Below, in pieces: positions 9,102-16,449 of a DNA stretch of 64,000 nt; the first letter of the stretch is position 1; every line of letters begins with the position of its first letter. Position numbers and translations under genes: made by a program. The DNA is taken from the NCBI GenBank assembly GCA_040216635.1, contig JAVJOU010000026.1, forward strand, positions 310,001-374,000, in the 5' to 3' direction. This stretch comes from UBA1479 sp040216635 (GTDB lineage: Bacteria; Pseudomonadota; Alphaproteobacteria; Rhodospirillales; Casp-alpha2). The notes beneath the pieces are model-generated. The model was not told the DNA's origin. It was given only the letters and a program-made list of their open reading frames with translations, and searched no databases.

Positions 9102-9740
9102 ATGACGACCGGCGTGGACAAGCTTATCGAGGGATATCGCCGGTTCCGCACCGGCGCGTTCCAGGAATCCAAACCCCTGATTCAGGAACTGGTGGCCCAG
9201 GGCCAGCGGCCCCAGGTCGCGGTCGTTGCCTGTTCCGATTCCCGGGTTGAGCCGGCAACCCTGTTCCAGACCGATCCGGGCGACCTGTTCATGATCCGCA
9301 ACGTCGCCAATCTGGTCCCGCCCCTGGAAGAAGACGGCAAATACCACGGCACCTCGGCCGCGTTGGAATTCGCGGTCAAGGGTCTGAATGTCAAGCATGT
9401 GGTCGTTCTGGGCCATGCCCACTGCGGCGGGGTCAAGGCGATGATGAATGCCGATACGGATTCCGGCGAATTCACCTTCGTCGCCAATTGGGTGTCGATG
9501 CTGGCCGCCGCCCACCGGCGCGTGCTGGCGACCATGTCGGGGGCGGACGAAGAAACCCGCACCCGGGCCTGCGAGCAGAACGCCGTTCTGGTCTCGCTCG
9601 AGAATCTCACGACCTTCCCCTGGGTGCGTGAGCGGGTCGAAGCCGGGGAATTGACCCTGCACGGTTGGTACATCGACATCGCGACCGGCGAGCTTTCCAC
9701 CTATGATGGCGCCCAGGGTAAGTTCCAAACGGTCGGCTGA
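9102..9740 (+). CDS. Beta-class carbonic anhydrase
   Basis: This 212-residue zinc enzyme interconverts CO2 and bicarbonate. The ligand motif C-x-D-x-R is present as ACSDSRVEP (Cys44), and the second cluster is VVLGHAHCGGVKA, giving the His/Cys zinc ligands. The conserved NVANLVPP and GTSAALEFAV blocks match the bacterial beta family. It lies 21 bp after typA with AGAAGGATC as ribosome binding site and may be co-transcribed with it. No carboxysome or cyanate genes are nearby, so a housekeeping bicarbonate supply role is the simplest reading. Confidence 0.95.
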   Translation: MTTGVDKLIEGYRRFRTGAFQESKPLIQELVAQGQRPQVAVVACSDSRVEPATLFQTDPGDLFMIRNVANLVPPLEEDGKYHGTSAALEFAVKGLNVKHVVVLGHAHCGGVKAMMNADTDSGEFTFVANWVSMLAAAHRRVLATMSGADEETRTRACEQNAVLVSLENLTTFPWVRERVEAGELTLHGWYIDIATGELSTYDGAQGKFQTVG

Positions 9741-9774
9741 CCGTTAGGCCAGATTGCCGTCAAGGGGGGATAAG

Positions 9775-11040
9775 GTGAACCGCACGATCATGCGGCCCGG
9801 CTGGGGCCGTGCACTTGCCGCCCATGGGGCGGTGCCTGCGTTGCGGCAGTTGTTCCTCGGCTTTGCCAGCGGCCTTCCCTATCTGCTGGTGTTTTCCACG
9901 CTTTCGGCCTGGTTGCGGGAATCGGGCCTTTCCGTTGCCGCCATCGGCTGGTTCGCGCTGGCGGGCTCGGCCTATGTGTTCAAGCCCGCCTGGGCGCCGA
10001 TCGTGAACCAGGTGTCCCTGCCCTTTTTAACGCGCCGGTTCGGCCAGCGCCGGTCCTGGCTGCTGCTGTCGCAGGTCACGGTCGCGGCGGCGATCCTGCT
10101 GTTGGGCACGTCCGATCCGTCGGCCAATCTGGCCCTGACCGCGTTCTGGGCGGTGCTTCTGGCGGCGGCCTCGGCGACCCAGGATATCGTCGCCGATGCC
10201 TATCGCATCGACAGCCTGGACCGGGAATTCGAAGGCCCCGGCACGGCCAATTTCGTCAACGGCTACCGGGTCGGCGTGCTGGTATCGGGGGCGGGGGCCT
10301 TGTTGATCGCTGATCAATGGGGCTGGTCCGCGGCCTATACGGTGATGGCCGGGATGATGGCCGTGGGGGTCGTGACGACATTGACGGCGCCCGAGCCGAA
10401 ACGCCCGCCCTTGCTTGAAGGCGCACCCTTCCGCACGGCGCTGATTGAGCCGTTCCGCGATTTCATGACCCGGCGCAACTGGGCCATGGTGCTGATCTTC
10501 ATCACCCTGTTCCAATACGGCGAGGGCCTGCTCGGCGTGATGGCCAACCCGTTCTACCTGGACCTGGGCTTCACCAAGACCGATATCGCGCTGGTGACCA
10601 AGCTCTGGGGTTTCGCCATGAGCATCACGGGTGCCGTCGCGGGCGGTATCCTGGTCGCCCGGCTGGGGCTGTTGCGGGCCTTGTTCATCTGTGGCCTGGC
10701 CCAGGCGCTGGCCAACTTGGCCTTTGCCTGGCTGGCCGGGCAGGGGCCGTCGATTGCGGCCCTGACCGTGACCATCGCGCTGGAAAACTTCACCTCGGCC
10801 ATGGCGACGGCGGCCTTCGTCGCCTATCTCTCCGGGTTTTGTGACCGCGCCTATTCGGCCACGCAGTATGCCCTGCTGTCGGCTTTTGCGGCGCTTGGGC
10901 GCAAGATCTTCGTCGCCGGCGGGGGCGAGGCGGCCCAGGCGTTGGGATGGCAGATGTATTTCATCGGCACGACCCTGGCGGCTCTGCCCGCCCTTCTGTT
11001 GCTGCTGTGGCTGATGAACAAGGACCGGCACTTTAGGTAA
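9775..11040 (+). CDS. AmpG-like major facilitator permease
   Basis: This MFS protein of about 421 residues with 12 predicted hydrophobic segments resembles AmpG, the inner-membrane permease that imports anhydro-muropeptides for peptidoglycan recycling. Supporting features are RQLFLGFASGLPYLLVFSTLSAWLR at the N-terminus, the early DAYRID motif (ATQDIVADAYRIDSL), and LGRKIFVAGGGEAAQALGW near the C-terminus. The GTG at 9775 was chosen because AAGGGGGG lies just upstream; the TTG at 9754 has no such site. No amidase or beta-lactamase gene is nearby. The substrate is inferred from family resemblance only. Confidence 0.8.
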   Translation: MNRTIMRPGWGRALAAHGAVPALRQLFLGFASGLPYLLVFSTLSAWLRESGLSVAAIGWFALAGSAYVFKPAWAPIVNQVSLPFLTRRFGQRRSWLLLSQVTVAAAILLLGTSDPSANLALTAFWAVLLAAASATQDIVADAYRIDSLDREFEGPGTANFVNGYRVGVLVSGAGALLIADQWGWSAAYTVMAGMMAVGVVTTLTAPEPKRPPLLEGAPFRTALIEPFRDFMTRRNWAMVLIFITLFQYGEGLLGVMANPFYLDLGFTKTDIALVTKLWGFAMSITGAVAGGILVARLGLLRALFICGLAQALANLAFAWLAGQGPSIAALTVTIALENFTSAMATAAFVAYLSGFCDRAYSATQYALLSAFAALGRKIFVAGGGEAAQALGWQMYFIGTTLAALPALLLLLWLMNKDRHFR

Positions 11041-11051
11041 GCTAAAGCTGC

Positions 11052-11063
11052 TTTGTATACAAA
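11052..11063. promoter_or_regulatory. GntR-type operator-like palindrome TTTGTATACAAA
   Basis: A perfect 12-bp palindrome lies 78 bp upstream of the isocitrate-lyase-superfamily gene and 12 bp after the MFS gene. TTGTATACAA cores are typical of FadR-subfamily (GntR) operators controlling organic-acid catabolism, from memory of that family. No GntR gene is in the window. Confidence 0.5.
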
Positions 11064-11140
11064 ATCACCTGACTCGCGCGGGCGAAGCGTCCAAAATCCG
11101 GGGCAATCATAACCGCCCATCCAACCGGAGGACTCATCCC

Positions 11141-12079
11141 GTGCGCGCCACCACCCAGCTTCGCCAACTGCTCAAATCCAAAGACACCCTGATCATCCCC
11201 GGCTGCTACGACGCCATGACGGCCAAGATCATCGAAATGGTCGGCTTCAAGGCCGCCTACATGACCGGCTACGGCACCTCGTTGGCGCTGCTCGGCATGC
11301 CCGACGCGGGCCTGGCGACGATGACGGAAATGCATCTAAACGCGCGCTATATCTCCAACGCCGTCAAGGTGCCGGTGATCGCCGATGCCGACAACGGCTA
11401 CGGCAACGCCATCAACGTGATCCGCTGCGTGCGCGACTACATCCAGACGGGGGCGGCCGCGATCCATATCGAGGACCAGATCATTCCCAAGCGCTGCGGC
11501 CATGTCGCCGGGCGCCAGGTCATCCCCATGGCGGAAGCCGTCGGCAAATACCGCGCCGCCAAGGATATCCGCGATGAACTTGACCCCGATTTCGTGCTGA
11601 TCGCGCGCACGGACGCGCGGGGTGCGGTCGGGGGCTCCCTCGACATCGCCATCGAACGCGCCAACGCCTATCTGGAAGCGGGCGCCGACGTCGCCTTCGT
11701 CGAAGGCCCGACCACGCGGGAAGAGGTGCAGAAGATTTGCGAGCAGGTCGAAGGCCCCGTGCTTTACAACCAGACCGGCGTGTCGCCGCGCCTGACGGCG
11801 GAGGAAATGAACGAACTGGGCATCGCGCTGACCATCTTCCCCGGCGTGTGCATGCGCACGACCATGAAGGCGGTCTACGAGGTCATGACCCAGATGATGG
11901 AGCGCGGGCCCCTGGTCGAGGCCGAACTGTTCGATTCCCTGAAGGGCCATCCGGCGGGCGATTTCCATTCCTTCGCCGGGTTCGACCAGATCAAGCAATG
12001 GGAAGAAGCTTATTTCGACCCGGCCGAACTGGAAAAGTACAAGGACACGGTCGGCTTTCAGCCGGGTGGGGATGATTAG
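11141..12079 (+). CDS. Isocitrate lyase/PEP mutase superfamily enzyme (probable carboxylic acid lyase)
   Basis: This 312-residue TIM-barrel enzyme belongs to the isocitrate lyase/PEP mutase superfamily. It has the metal-binding DADNGYGN, the HIEDQ strand, and KRCGH with the catalytic cysteine that lyases carry and PEP mutases lack. This favours a C-C lyase such as methylisocitrate or dimethylmalate lyase, or an oxaloacetate decarboxylase-like enzyme. It is not classical isocitrate lyase, which is much longer. The GTG start has GGAGGA 8 bp upstream. No prpC or prpD neighbour is present, so a methylcitrate-cycle role is unproved. A GntR-like operator lies in front and a tandem palindromic repeat right behind. 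Confidence 0.85.
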   Translation: MRATTQLRQLLKSKDTLIIPGCYDAMTAKIIEMVGFKAAYMTGYGTSLALLGMPDAGLATMTEMHLNARYISNAVKVPVIADADNGYGNAINVIRCVRDYIQTGAAAIHIEDQIIPKRCGHVAGRQVIPMAEAVGKYRAAKDIRDELDPDFVLIARTDARGAVGGSLDIAIERANAYLEAGADVAFVEGPTTREEVQKICEQVEGPVLYNQTGVSPRLTAEEMNELGIALTIFPGVCMRTTMKAVYEVMTQMMERGPLVEAELFDSLKGHPAGDFHSFAGFDQIKQWEEAYFDPAELEKYKDTVGFQPGGDD

Positions 12080-12080
12080 T

Positions 12081-12127
12081 CACAAAACCCAAGCGGCCCG
12101 GTTCGGGGCGCGCAGGTTGTTTTGTGC
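12081..12127. repeat. 47-bp palindromic repeat, copy 1
   Basis: The unit begins CACAAAAC and ends GTTTTGTG, an 8-bp terminal inverted repeat. Inside is a smaller hairpin with GCG-CCCG pairing with CGGG-CGC around GTT. It starts 2 bp after the stop codon of the lyase gene. The next copy starts exactly 63 bp later and differs at one position. A diverged third copy lies at 56487-56532. Sense-strand RNA would fold into a long hairpin ending in TTGTTTTG, so termination is a possible function. Confidence 0.8.
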
Positions 12128-12143
12128 AGAAATAGAACAGTCC

Positions 12144-12190
12144 CACAAAACCCAAGCGGCCCGGTTCGGGGTGCGCAGGTTGTTTTGTGC
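12144..12190. repeat. 47-bp palindromic repeat, copy 2
   Basis: This is a tandem duplicate of the element at 12081-12127 in the same orientation, with a single difference (GTGCGC for GCGCGC) and a 16-bp spacer. Near identity implies recent duplication or gene conversion. Confidence 0.8.
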
Positions 12191-12212
12191 ATCGGTGAAG
12201 ACACCATGCAAG

Positions 12213-12235
12213 ACGGCCCCTTCGGGGGCCGTTTT
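12213..12235 (+). terminator. Intrinsic terminator upstream of ppa
   Basis: A perfect 8-bp stem, ACGGCCCC pairing with GGGGCCGT, is capped by the stable tetraloop TTCG and followed by TTTT. It lies after the two palindromic repeats and ends transcription from the lyase gene. The following 12236-12300 stretch holds nothing else that I recognise. Confidence 0.85.
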
Positions 12236-12300
12236 CATGTTCGGAGCAGGGGGCGAAAGCCGCAGGAATGCGGGTCTTCTGTCCTTTTCCCATTCCCCCA

Positions 12301-12328
12301 TTGATTTTTGTGCGCTGCAACATATACT
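12301..12328 (+). promoter_or_regulatory. Sigma-70-type promoter of ppa
   Basis: TTGATT (12301-12306) and TATACT (12323-12328) are separated by 16 bp, followed by CCGCCCC. Predicted transcription start is near 12335, about 55 nt before the ppa ATG. Confidence 0.6.
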
Positions 12329-12389
12329 CCGCCCCCTCATTCACTGCGTGATCCGGCTTCAAGGCCGGCTTTAAGGAAGGGGCACCGCA

Positions 12390-12929
12390 ATGAACCTGGA
12401 CAAAATTCCCGTCGGCGAAAACCCGCCCTACGACATCAATGTCATCATCGAGATTCCCATGGGCGGCAACCCGGTGAAGTACGAGCTCGACAAGGAATCG
12501 GGCGCCATGTACGTGGACCGCTTTCTGCATACGGCGATGTACTATCCGTCCAATTACGGCTTCATTCCCCACACCCTGTCCGACGACGGCGACCCGACCG
12601 ACGTCATGGTGCTGGGCCAGGTGCCCGTGCAGCCGGGCGTGATCATCCGCTCGCGCCCCATCGGCGTGCTGATGATGGAAGACGAAGCCGGCCTGGATGA
12701 AAAAATCCTCAGCGTGCCGGTCGACGACCTGCATCCCTATTACGGCAACGTCGGCAGCTACCGCGACCTGCGCCCGGTGATGCTTGAACAGATCGCCCAT
12801 TTCTTCGAGCACTATAAGGACCTGGAGCGCGGCAAATGGGCCAAGATCAAGGGTTGGGGCGAGGCCGAACAGGCCATGGAGCTGATCCGCGACGCCATGG
12901 ACCGCGCCAAGGAAAAGGGTAAGGCCTAA
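12390..12929 (+). CDS. ppa: Inorganic pyrophosphatase (family I)
   Basis: This 179-residue soluble family I pyrophosphatase hydrolyses PPi to phosphate, pulling biosynthetic reactions forward. The signature DDGDPTDVMVL supplies the metal-binding aspartates, and RFLHTAMYYPSNYGFIPHT and KDLERGKWAKIKGW are family hallmarks. Length is normal (175-180). AAGGAAGGGG precedes the ATG. It has its own promoter and is monocistronic or followed by the macro-domain gene after 88 bp. Confidence 0.98.
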   Translation: MNLDKIPVGENPPYDINVIIEIPMGGNPVKYELDKESGAMYVDRFLHTAMYYPSNYGFIPHTLSDDGDPTDVMVLGQVPVQPGVIIRSRPIGVLMMEDEAGLDEKILSVPVDDLHPYYGNVGSYRDLRPVMLEQIAHFFEHYKDLERGKWAKIKGWGEAEQAMELIRDAMDRAKEKGKA

Positions 12930-13017
12930 GCGGCCTGCCTAAGCCGCGCCTTCTTACGCCACGCCTGCTTGTGCCGCACCTGGGCATCCGTCCTTCTGCT
13001 TGATAGGCTTCGGCCCC

Positions 13018-13554
13018 ATGACAGGGTCCGGCCGCATTACCGTCATCGATGCCGACATCACGTCCTTGGACGTGGATGCCATCGTCAACGCCGCCAATGA
13101 ACACTTGGCGCCGGGCGGCGGGGTCTGCGGTGCGATCCATCGCGCGGCCGGGCCGGGGTTGGCCCGGGAATGTGCGGCGCTCACGGGTGAACAGGGCCCC
13201 TGCCCCACGGGTCAGGCCCGCATCACGGGCGGTTACGGCCTTACGGCCCGGCACGTGATTCATGCCGTCGGCCCCGTGTGGCGGGGCGGCGGGGCGAGCG
13301 AAGACGGCCTGCTTGCGGGGGCCTATCGCAACGCCCTGATCCTGGCCCGCGACAACGGACTGGCGTCGATCGCCTTTCCCGCCATCTCGACCGGCATTTT
13401 CGGTTTTCCGGCGGACCGGGCGGCCGGGAACGCGGTCGCGACCTGCCAGGAATTCCTGGCCGAAAACGCCCTGCCGGAAACGGTCGTGCTGTGCTGTTTC
13501 GGGGCGGAAAGCACCCGCCTGCATCGGGATGCCCTGGGGGGTCAAACATCCTGA
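13018..13554 (+). CDS. Macro-domain protein (ADP-ribose/O-acetyl-ADP-ribose hydrolase)
   Basis: This macro domain of about 178 residues belongs to the MacroD/YmdB type, which binds ADP-ribose and removes it from proteins or from O-acetyl-ADP-ribose. The ligand loop is IVNAANEHLAPGGGVCGAIHRAAGPGL, and the second loop is FPAISTGIFGFP; both are intact. The ATG at 13018 was preferred over a TTG at 13000; neither has a strong ribosome binding site. It may be co-transcribed with ppa. No ADP-ribosyltransferase or toxin partner is adjacent, so a housekeeping role is likely. Confidence 0.92.
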   Translation: MTGSGRITVIDADITSLDVDAIVNAANEHLAPGGGVCGAIHRAAGPGLARECAALTGEQGPCPTGQARITGGYGLTARHVIHAVGPVWRGGGASEDGLLAGAYRNALILARDNGLASIAFPAISTGIFGFPADRAAGNAVATCQEFLAENALPETVVLCCFGAESTRLHRDALGGQTS

Positions 13555-13560
13555 GCGGCC

Positions 13561-13589
13561 AAAAAGAAAGGCGGGCCTTTGGGTCCGCC
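13561..13589 (-). terminator. Bidirectional terminator between macro-domain gene and maeB
   Basis: GGCGGGCC (13570-13577) pairs with GGTCCGCC (13582-13589) with one G-T wobble. On the minus strand the hairpin is followed by TTTCTTTTT, giving a good terminator for maeB transcripts about 175 nt beyond the maeB stop. On the plus strand it could also end the macro-domain transcript, but there it is followed only by TTC. Confidence 0.65.
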
Positions 13590-13617
13590 TTCAAGGGGAG
13601 CCGCTGAAATGGCAGCG

Positions 13618-13669
13618 GCGGGGGGTGCGTCAAACAAGCAATCTGATGAACAGACGCTAGGCCCCCCGC
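13618..13669. other. Long structured hairpin in the 3' region of maeB
   Basis: GCGGGGGG (13618-13625) pairs with CCCCCCGC (13662-13669), and GCGTC (13627-13631) pairs with GACGC (13653-13657), leaving a 21-nt A-rich loop. Another stem, GCCGCTG with CAGCGGC, adjoins at about 13600-13618. No coding sequence covers 13555-13765, so this could be a long maeB 3'-UTR structure or an unrecognised RNA. Confidence 0.4.
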
Positions 13670-13765
13670 GCGACAAACCGGTGACCGCGCCGTGACGGCT
13701 GTATGACGATATGACGAGCCCGTTCACACGCAGGGTGTGATTGAGTTTTCCCCGGTGCCGCTGTG

Positions 13766-16036
13766 TCAGCCGATGGTGGCCTGATGGGCGGTCAGGGCGG
13801 CCATGGTCGTGATGTCCGAAGACGACGCATCCATCTGTACGATCTGCGCGGGTTTGGAAAAGCCCAGCAGGATCGGGCCCAAGACCGTGGCTCCCCCGGC
13901 CGCCGACAACAGGCGGGCGGAAATGCGCGATGAATGCAGGCCCGGCATGACCAGCACGTTGGCCGGCCCGGACAGGCGGCAGAACGGATAATTGGCCATC
14001 AGATCCGGGCTCAGCGCCACGCCCGCACTCATTTCCCCGTCGTATTCGAACGCGATGTCGCGCCGGTCCAACACGCCCACCGCATCCCGCATGGTATCCG
14101 CATGGGGCAGGTCCGGGTTGCCGAAATTGGCGAAAGACACCATGGCGACGCGGGGATCATGGCCCATGGCCTTGGCGACCCCGGCCGCCCCTTCGGCGAA
14201 GTCGGCGAGCTGTTCCGGCGTGGGAGCCACGTTCACGGCCGTGTCGGTCATGAACAGGGCGCGGCCGTCCTGGGTCAGCACGATCGATACCCCGAACACG
14301 GGCGCCCCGCCGCCGACTTCCAGCACCCGCGAGATGTCCTTCAGCGACACCATGTAATGGCGTGTCAGGCCCGTGACCATGCCGTCGGCGTCGCCGGTTT
14401 CGACCATGCAGGCGGCGAATACGTTGCGGTTGTTGTTGACCCGGCGCTGGGCATCGCGCTTCAGCACGCCCTTCCGCTGCTCCTTGCGGTAGAGCATGTC
14501 CGTATAGATTTCATTCTTGTCGGAAAGCCGGGCATTGGCGATTTCGATGCCGTCGGGATCGGGCAGGCCCAGTTCGGCGATCTTGCCGCGGATCGCGTCT
14601 TCGCGACCGACCAGGATCGGCGTGCCGTAGCCCTGATTGAAGAACGAATAGGCCGCGCGGATGACTTTTTCCTCCTCGCCCTCGGCGAACACGATGCGTT
14701 TCGGATGGGCGCGCACCTGATCGAAGATCGCCTGCAGGGACCCGGCCGTGGGGTCCAGGCGGGCGGCCAGTTCGCCCGCATAGGCGCCCATGTCGGCGAT
14801 CGGTTTTTGCGCAACGCCACTGTCCATGGCTGCCTGGGCCACGGCGCGGGGCACGGCCCAGATCAGGCGCGGGTCGAACGGCGTGGGGATCAGATAGTCG
14901 GGGCCATAGGTCAGGCGTGATCCCGAATAGGCGGCATCGACCTCGTCCGGCACGTCTTCGCGCGCCAGATCGGCCAGGGCATGGGCGGCGGCGATCTTCA
15001 TCTCTTCGTTGATGGTGCGGGCGCGCACGTCCAGCGCCCCCCGGAAGATATAGGGAAAGCCCAGAACGTTGTTGATCTGGTTGGGATAGTCCGATCGCCC
15101 GGTGGCGATGATCGCGTCGTCGCGTACCTCGCGCACTTCTTCGGGCCAGATTTCCGGCACCGGGTTGGCCATGGCGAAGATCAGCGGCTTGGCCGCCATG
15201 GCGGCGATGTCTTCCTTTTTCACCGTGTCCGGGCCGGATAGCCCGATGAACACGTCGGCCCCCTTCATGGCCTCGGCCAGGGTGCGGGCGTCGGTCGCGA
15301 CGGCATGTTTGGATTTCCACTGGTTCATGCCGTCGGTGCGGCCTTCATAGATCACGCCCTTGGAATCGCAGATCGTGACCTGCTTGGCGGGCAGGCCCAT
15401 GGATTGGAACAGCTCGACACAGGCGATGGACGCGGCGCCGGCGCCGTTGACCACCATGGTGATGTCTTCGATCTTGCGCCCCGTCAGATGCAGGCCGTTG
15501 ATCAGCCCGGCGGCGGTGATGATCGCCGTGCCGTGCTGGTCGTCGTGGAACACGGGAATGTCCAACAGTTCCTTCAGGCGCTCCTCGATGATGAAGCATT
15601 CGGGGGCCTTGATGTCTTCCAGGTTGATGCCGCCGAAGGCCTTACCCAGATGGCGCACGCAGTCGACGAATTCGTCCACGTCTTCGGTGTTGAGTTCAAG
15701 GTCGATGCCGTCGATGTCGGCGAAGCGTTTGAACAGCACCGCCTTGCCTTCCATCACCGGGGTCGCGGCGGCGGCCCCGATGTTGCCCAGGCCCAGAACC
15801 GCCGTGCCGTTGGAAATGATGGCGACCTTGTTGCCGCGCGCCGTGTATTCATAGCCCTTGGCTTCGTCCTTCTGGATTTCCAGGCAGGGTGCCGCCACGC
15901 CGGGCGAATAGGCCAGGGTCAGGTCGCGCTGCGTGGTCAGCGGCTTGGTCGCGCTGATCTGCATCTTGCCGGGGCGGCCCCGGGCATGCATGCGCAAGGC
16001 GTCCTGATACATCATGTCGTCGGCTTGTTTTTTCAT
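13766..16036 (-). CDS. maeB: NADP-dependent malic enzyme (malic enzyme-phosphotransacetylase-like fusion)
   Basis: This long-form malic enzyme of about 756 residues decarboxylates malate to pyruvate with reduction of NADP. The catalytic half (about 1-430) contains TLAYSPGVAAPC, VFHDDQHGTAI and the nucleotide-binding VVNGAGAASIACVELF. The C-terminal half (about 430-756) resembles phosphotransacetylase (IVFAEGEEEKVIRAAY, TGLTRHYMVSLKDISRVL, GPILLGFSKPAQIVQMDASSSDI) and in this family is regulatory rather than catalytic. The ATG at 16036 was chosen; a TTG seven codons upstream is also open. It is divergent from mutS across a 413-bp spacer. Confidence 0.96.
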   Translation of the reverse strand: MKKQADDMMYQDALRMHARGRPGKMQISATKPLTTQRDLTLAYSPGVAAPCLEIQKDEAKGYEYTARGNKVAIISNGTAVLGLGNIGAAAATPVMEGKAVLFKRFADIDGIDLELNTEDVDEFVDCVRHLGKAFGGINLEDIKAPECFIIEERLKELLDIPVFHDDQHGTAIITAAGLINGLHLTGRKIEDITMVVNGAGAASIACVELFQSMGLPAKQVTICDSKGVIYEGRTDGMNQWKSKHAVATDARTLAEAMKGADVFIGLSGPDTVKKEDIAAMAAKPLIFAMANPVPEIWPEEVREVRDDAIIATGRSDYPNQINNVLGFPYIFRGALDVRARTINEEMKIAAAHALADLAREDVPDEVDAAYSGSRLTYGPDYLIPTPFDPRLIWAVPRAVAQAAMDSGVAQKPIADMGAYAGELAARLDPTAGSLQAIFDQVRAHPKRIVFAEGEEEKVIRAAYSFFNQGYGTPILVGREDAIRGKIAELGLPDPDGIEIANARLSDKNEIYTDMLYRKEQRKGVLKRDAQRRVNNNRNVFAACMVETGDADGMVTGLTRHYMVSLKDISRVLEVGGGAPVFGVSIVLTQDGRALFMTDTAVNVAPTPEQLADFAEGAAGVAKAMGHDPRVAMVSFANFGNPDLPHADTMRDAVGVLDRRDIAFEYDGEMSAGVALSPDLMANYPFCRLSGPANVLVMPGLHSSRISARLLSAAGGATVLGPILLGFSKPAQIVQMDASSSDITTMAALTAHQATIG

Positions 16037-16449
16037 GGTTCCGTCGTTTCTTCCCAAATGTCTTTATCGTGTGTCGTCGCCGGGATAAGCCCGGGGCTGC
16101 ACTCAGGGTGCACCCGGCCCTGCCTCCGCCCCATGGGACGGCGGCGCCTATACCGGCGGTGAATTTTCAAGTGATGGGGGCGGCGGTCCGCAGCGCCGCC
16201 TCGTGGCCCAGGTGCTCCCTGCTCAAAGGTCTTTCGTGTTGTTGTCATGCCTTTCTACGTAATTAAATTTCATTTGCAAAGTTAAATTTGAAAGTATTGT
16301 GTTGATTCGGCGGGCGCCGCTCGGTCTTGTCGGAATACCCGCAGGGGCACAGATTTCCACAACTTCTCATCCGCCATTGCTTGCGCCGGATGGGCCAAGA
16401 TGTGGTAGGCTCCCTTCATCCTGGGCGCATAGATATGATTTGGCGAGCC
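16037..16449. promoter_or_regulatory. Divergent maeB-mutS intergenic region
   Basis: No gene is visible in this 413-bp spacer. On the minus strand TATAGGCGCCG (16142-16152), about 106 bp upstream of maeB, matches a motif repeated elsewhere in the window. From about 16255 to 16310 the sequence turns strongly AT-rich. It contains two TTAAATTT blocks 20 bp apart and the palindrome TTTGCAAA between them, which contrasts sharply with the surrounding high GC. This is the likeliest promoter/operator zone for mutS. I could not define a -35/-10 pair. Confidence 0.45.

Noticed and set aside
12081..12190. CRISPR array
   Set aside because: There are only two repeat units with a 16-bp spacer, each unit is palindromic, and no cas genes are present.
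13018..13554. Macro-domain protein as antitoxin of a DarTG-like toxin system
   Set aside because: No ADP-ribosyltransferase gene is adjacent; the neighbours are ppa and maeB.
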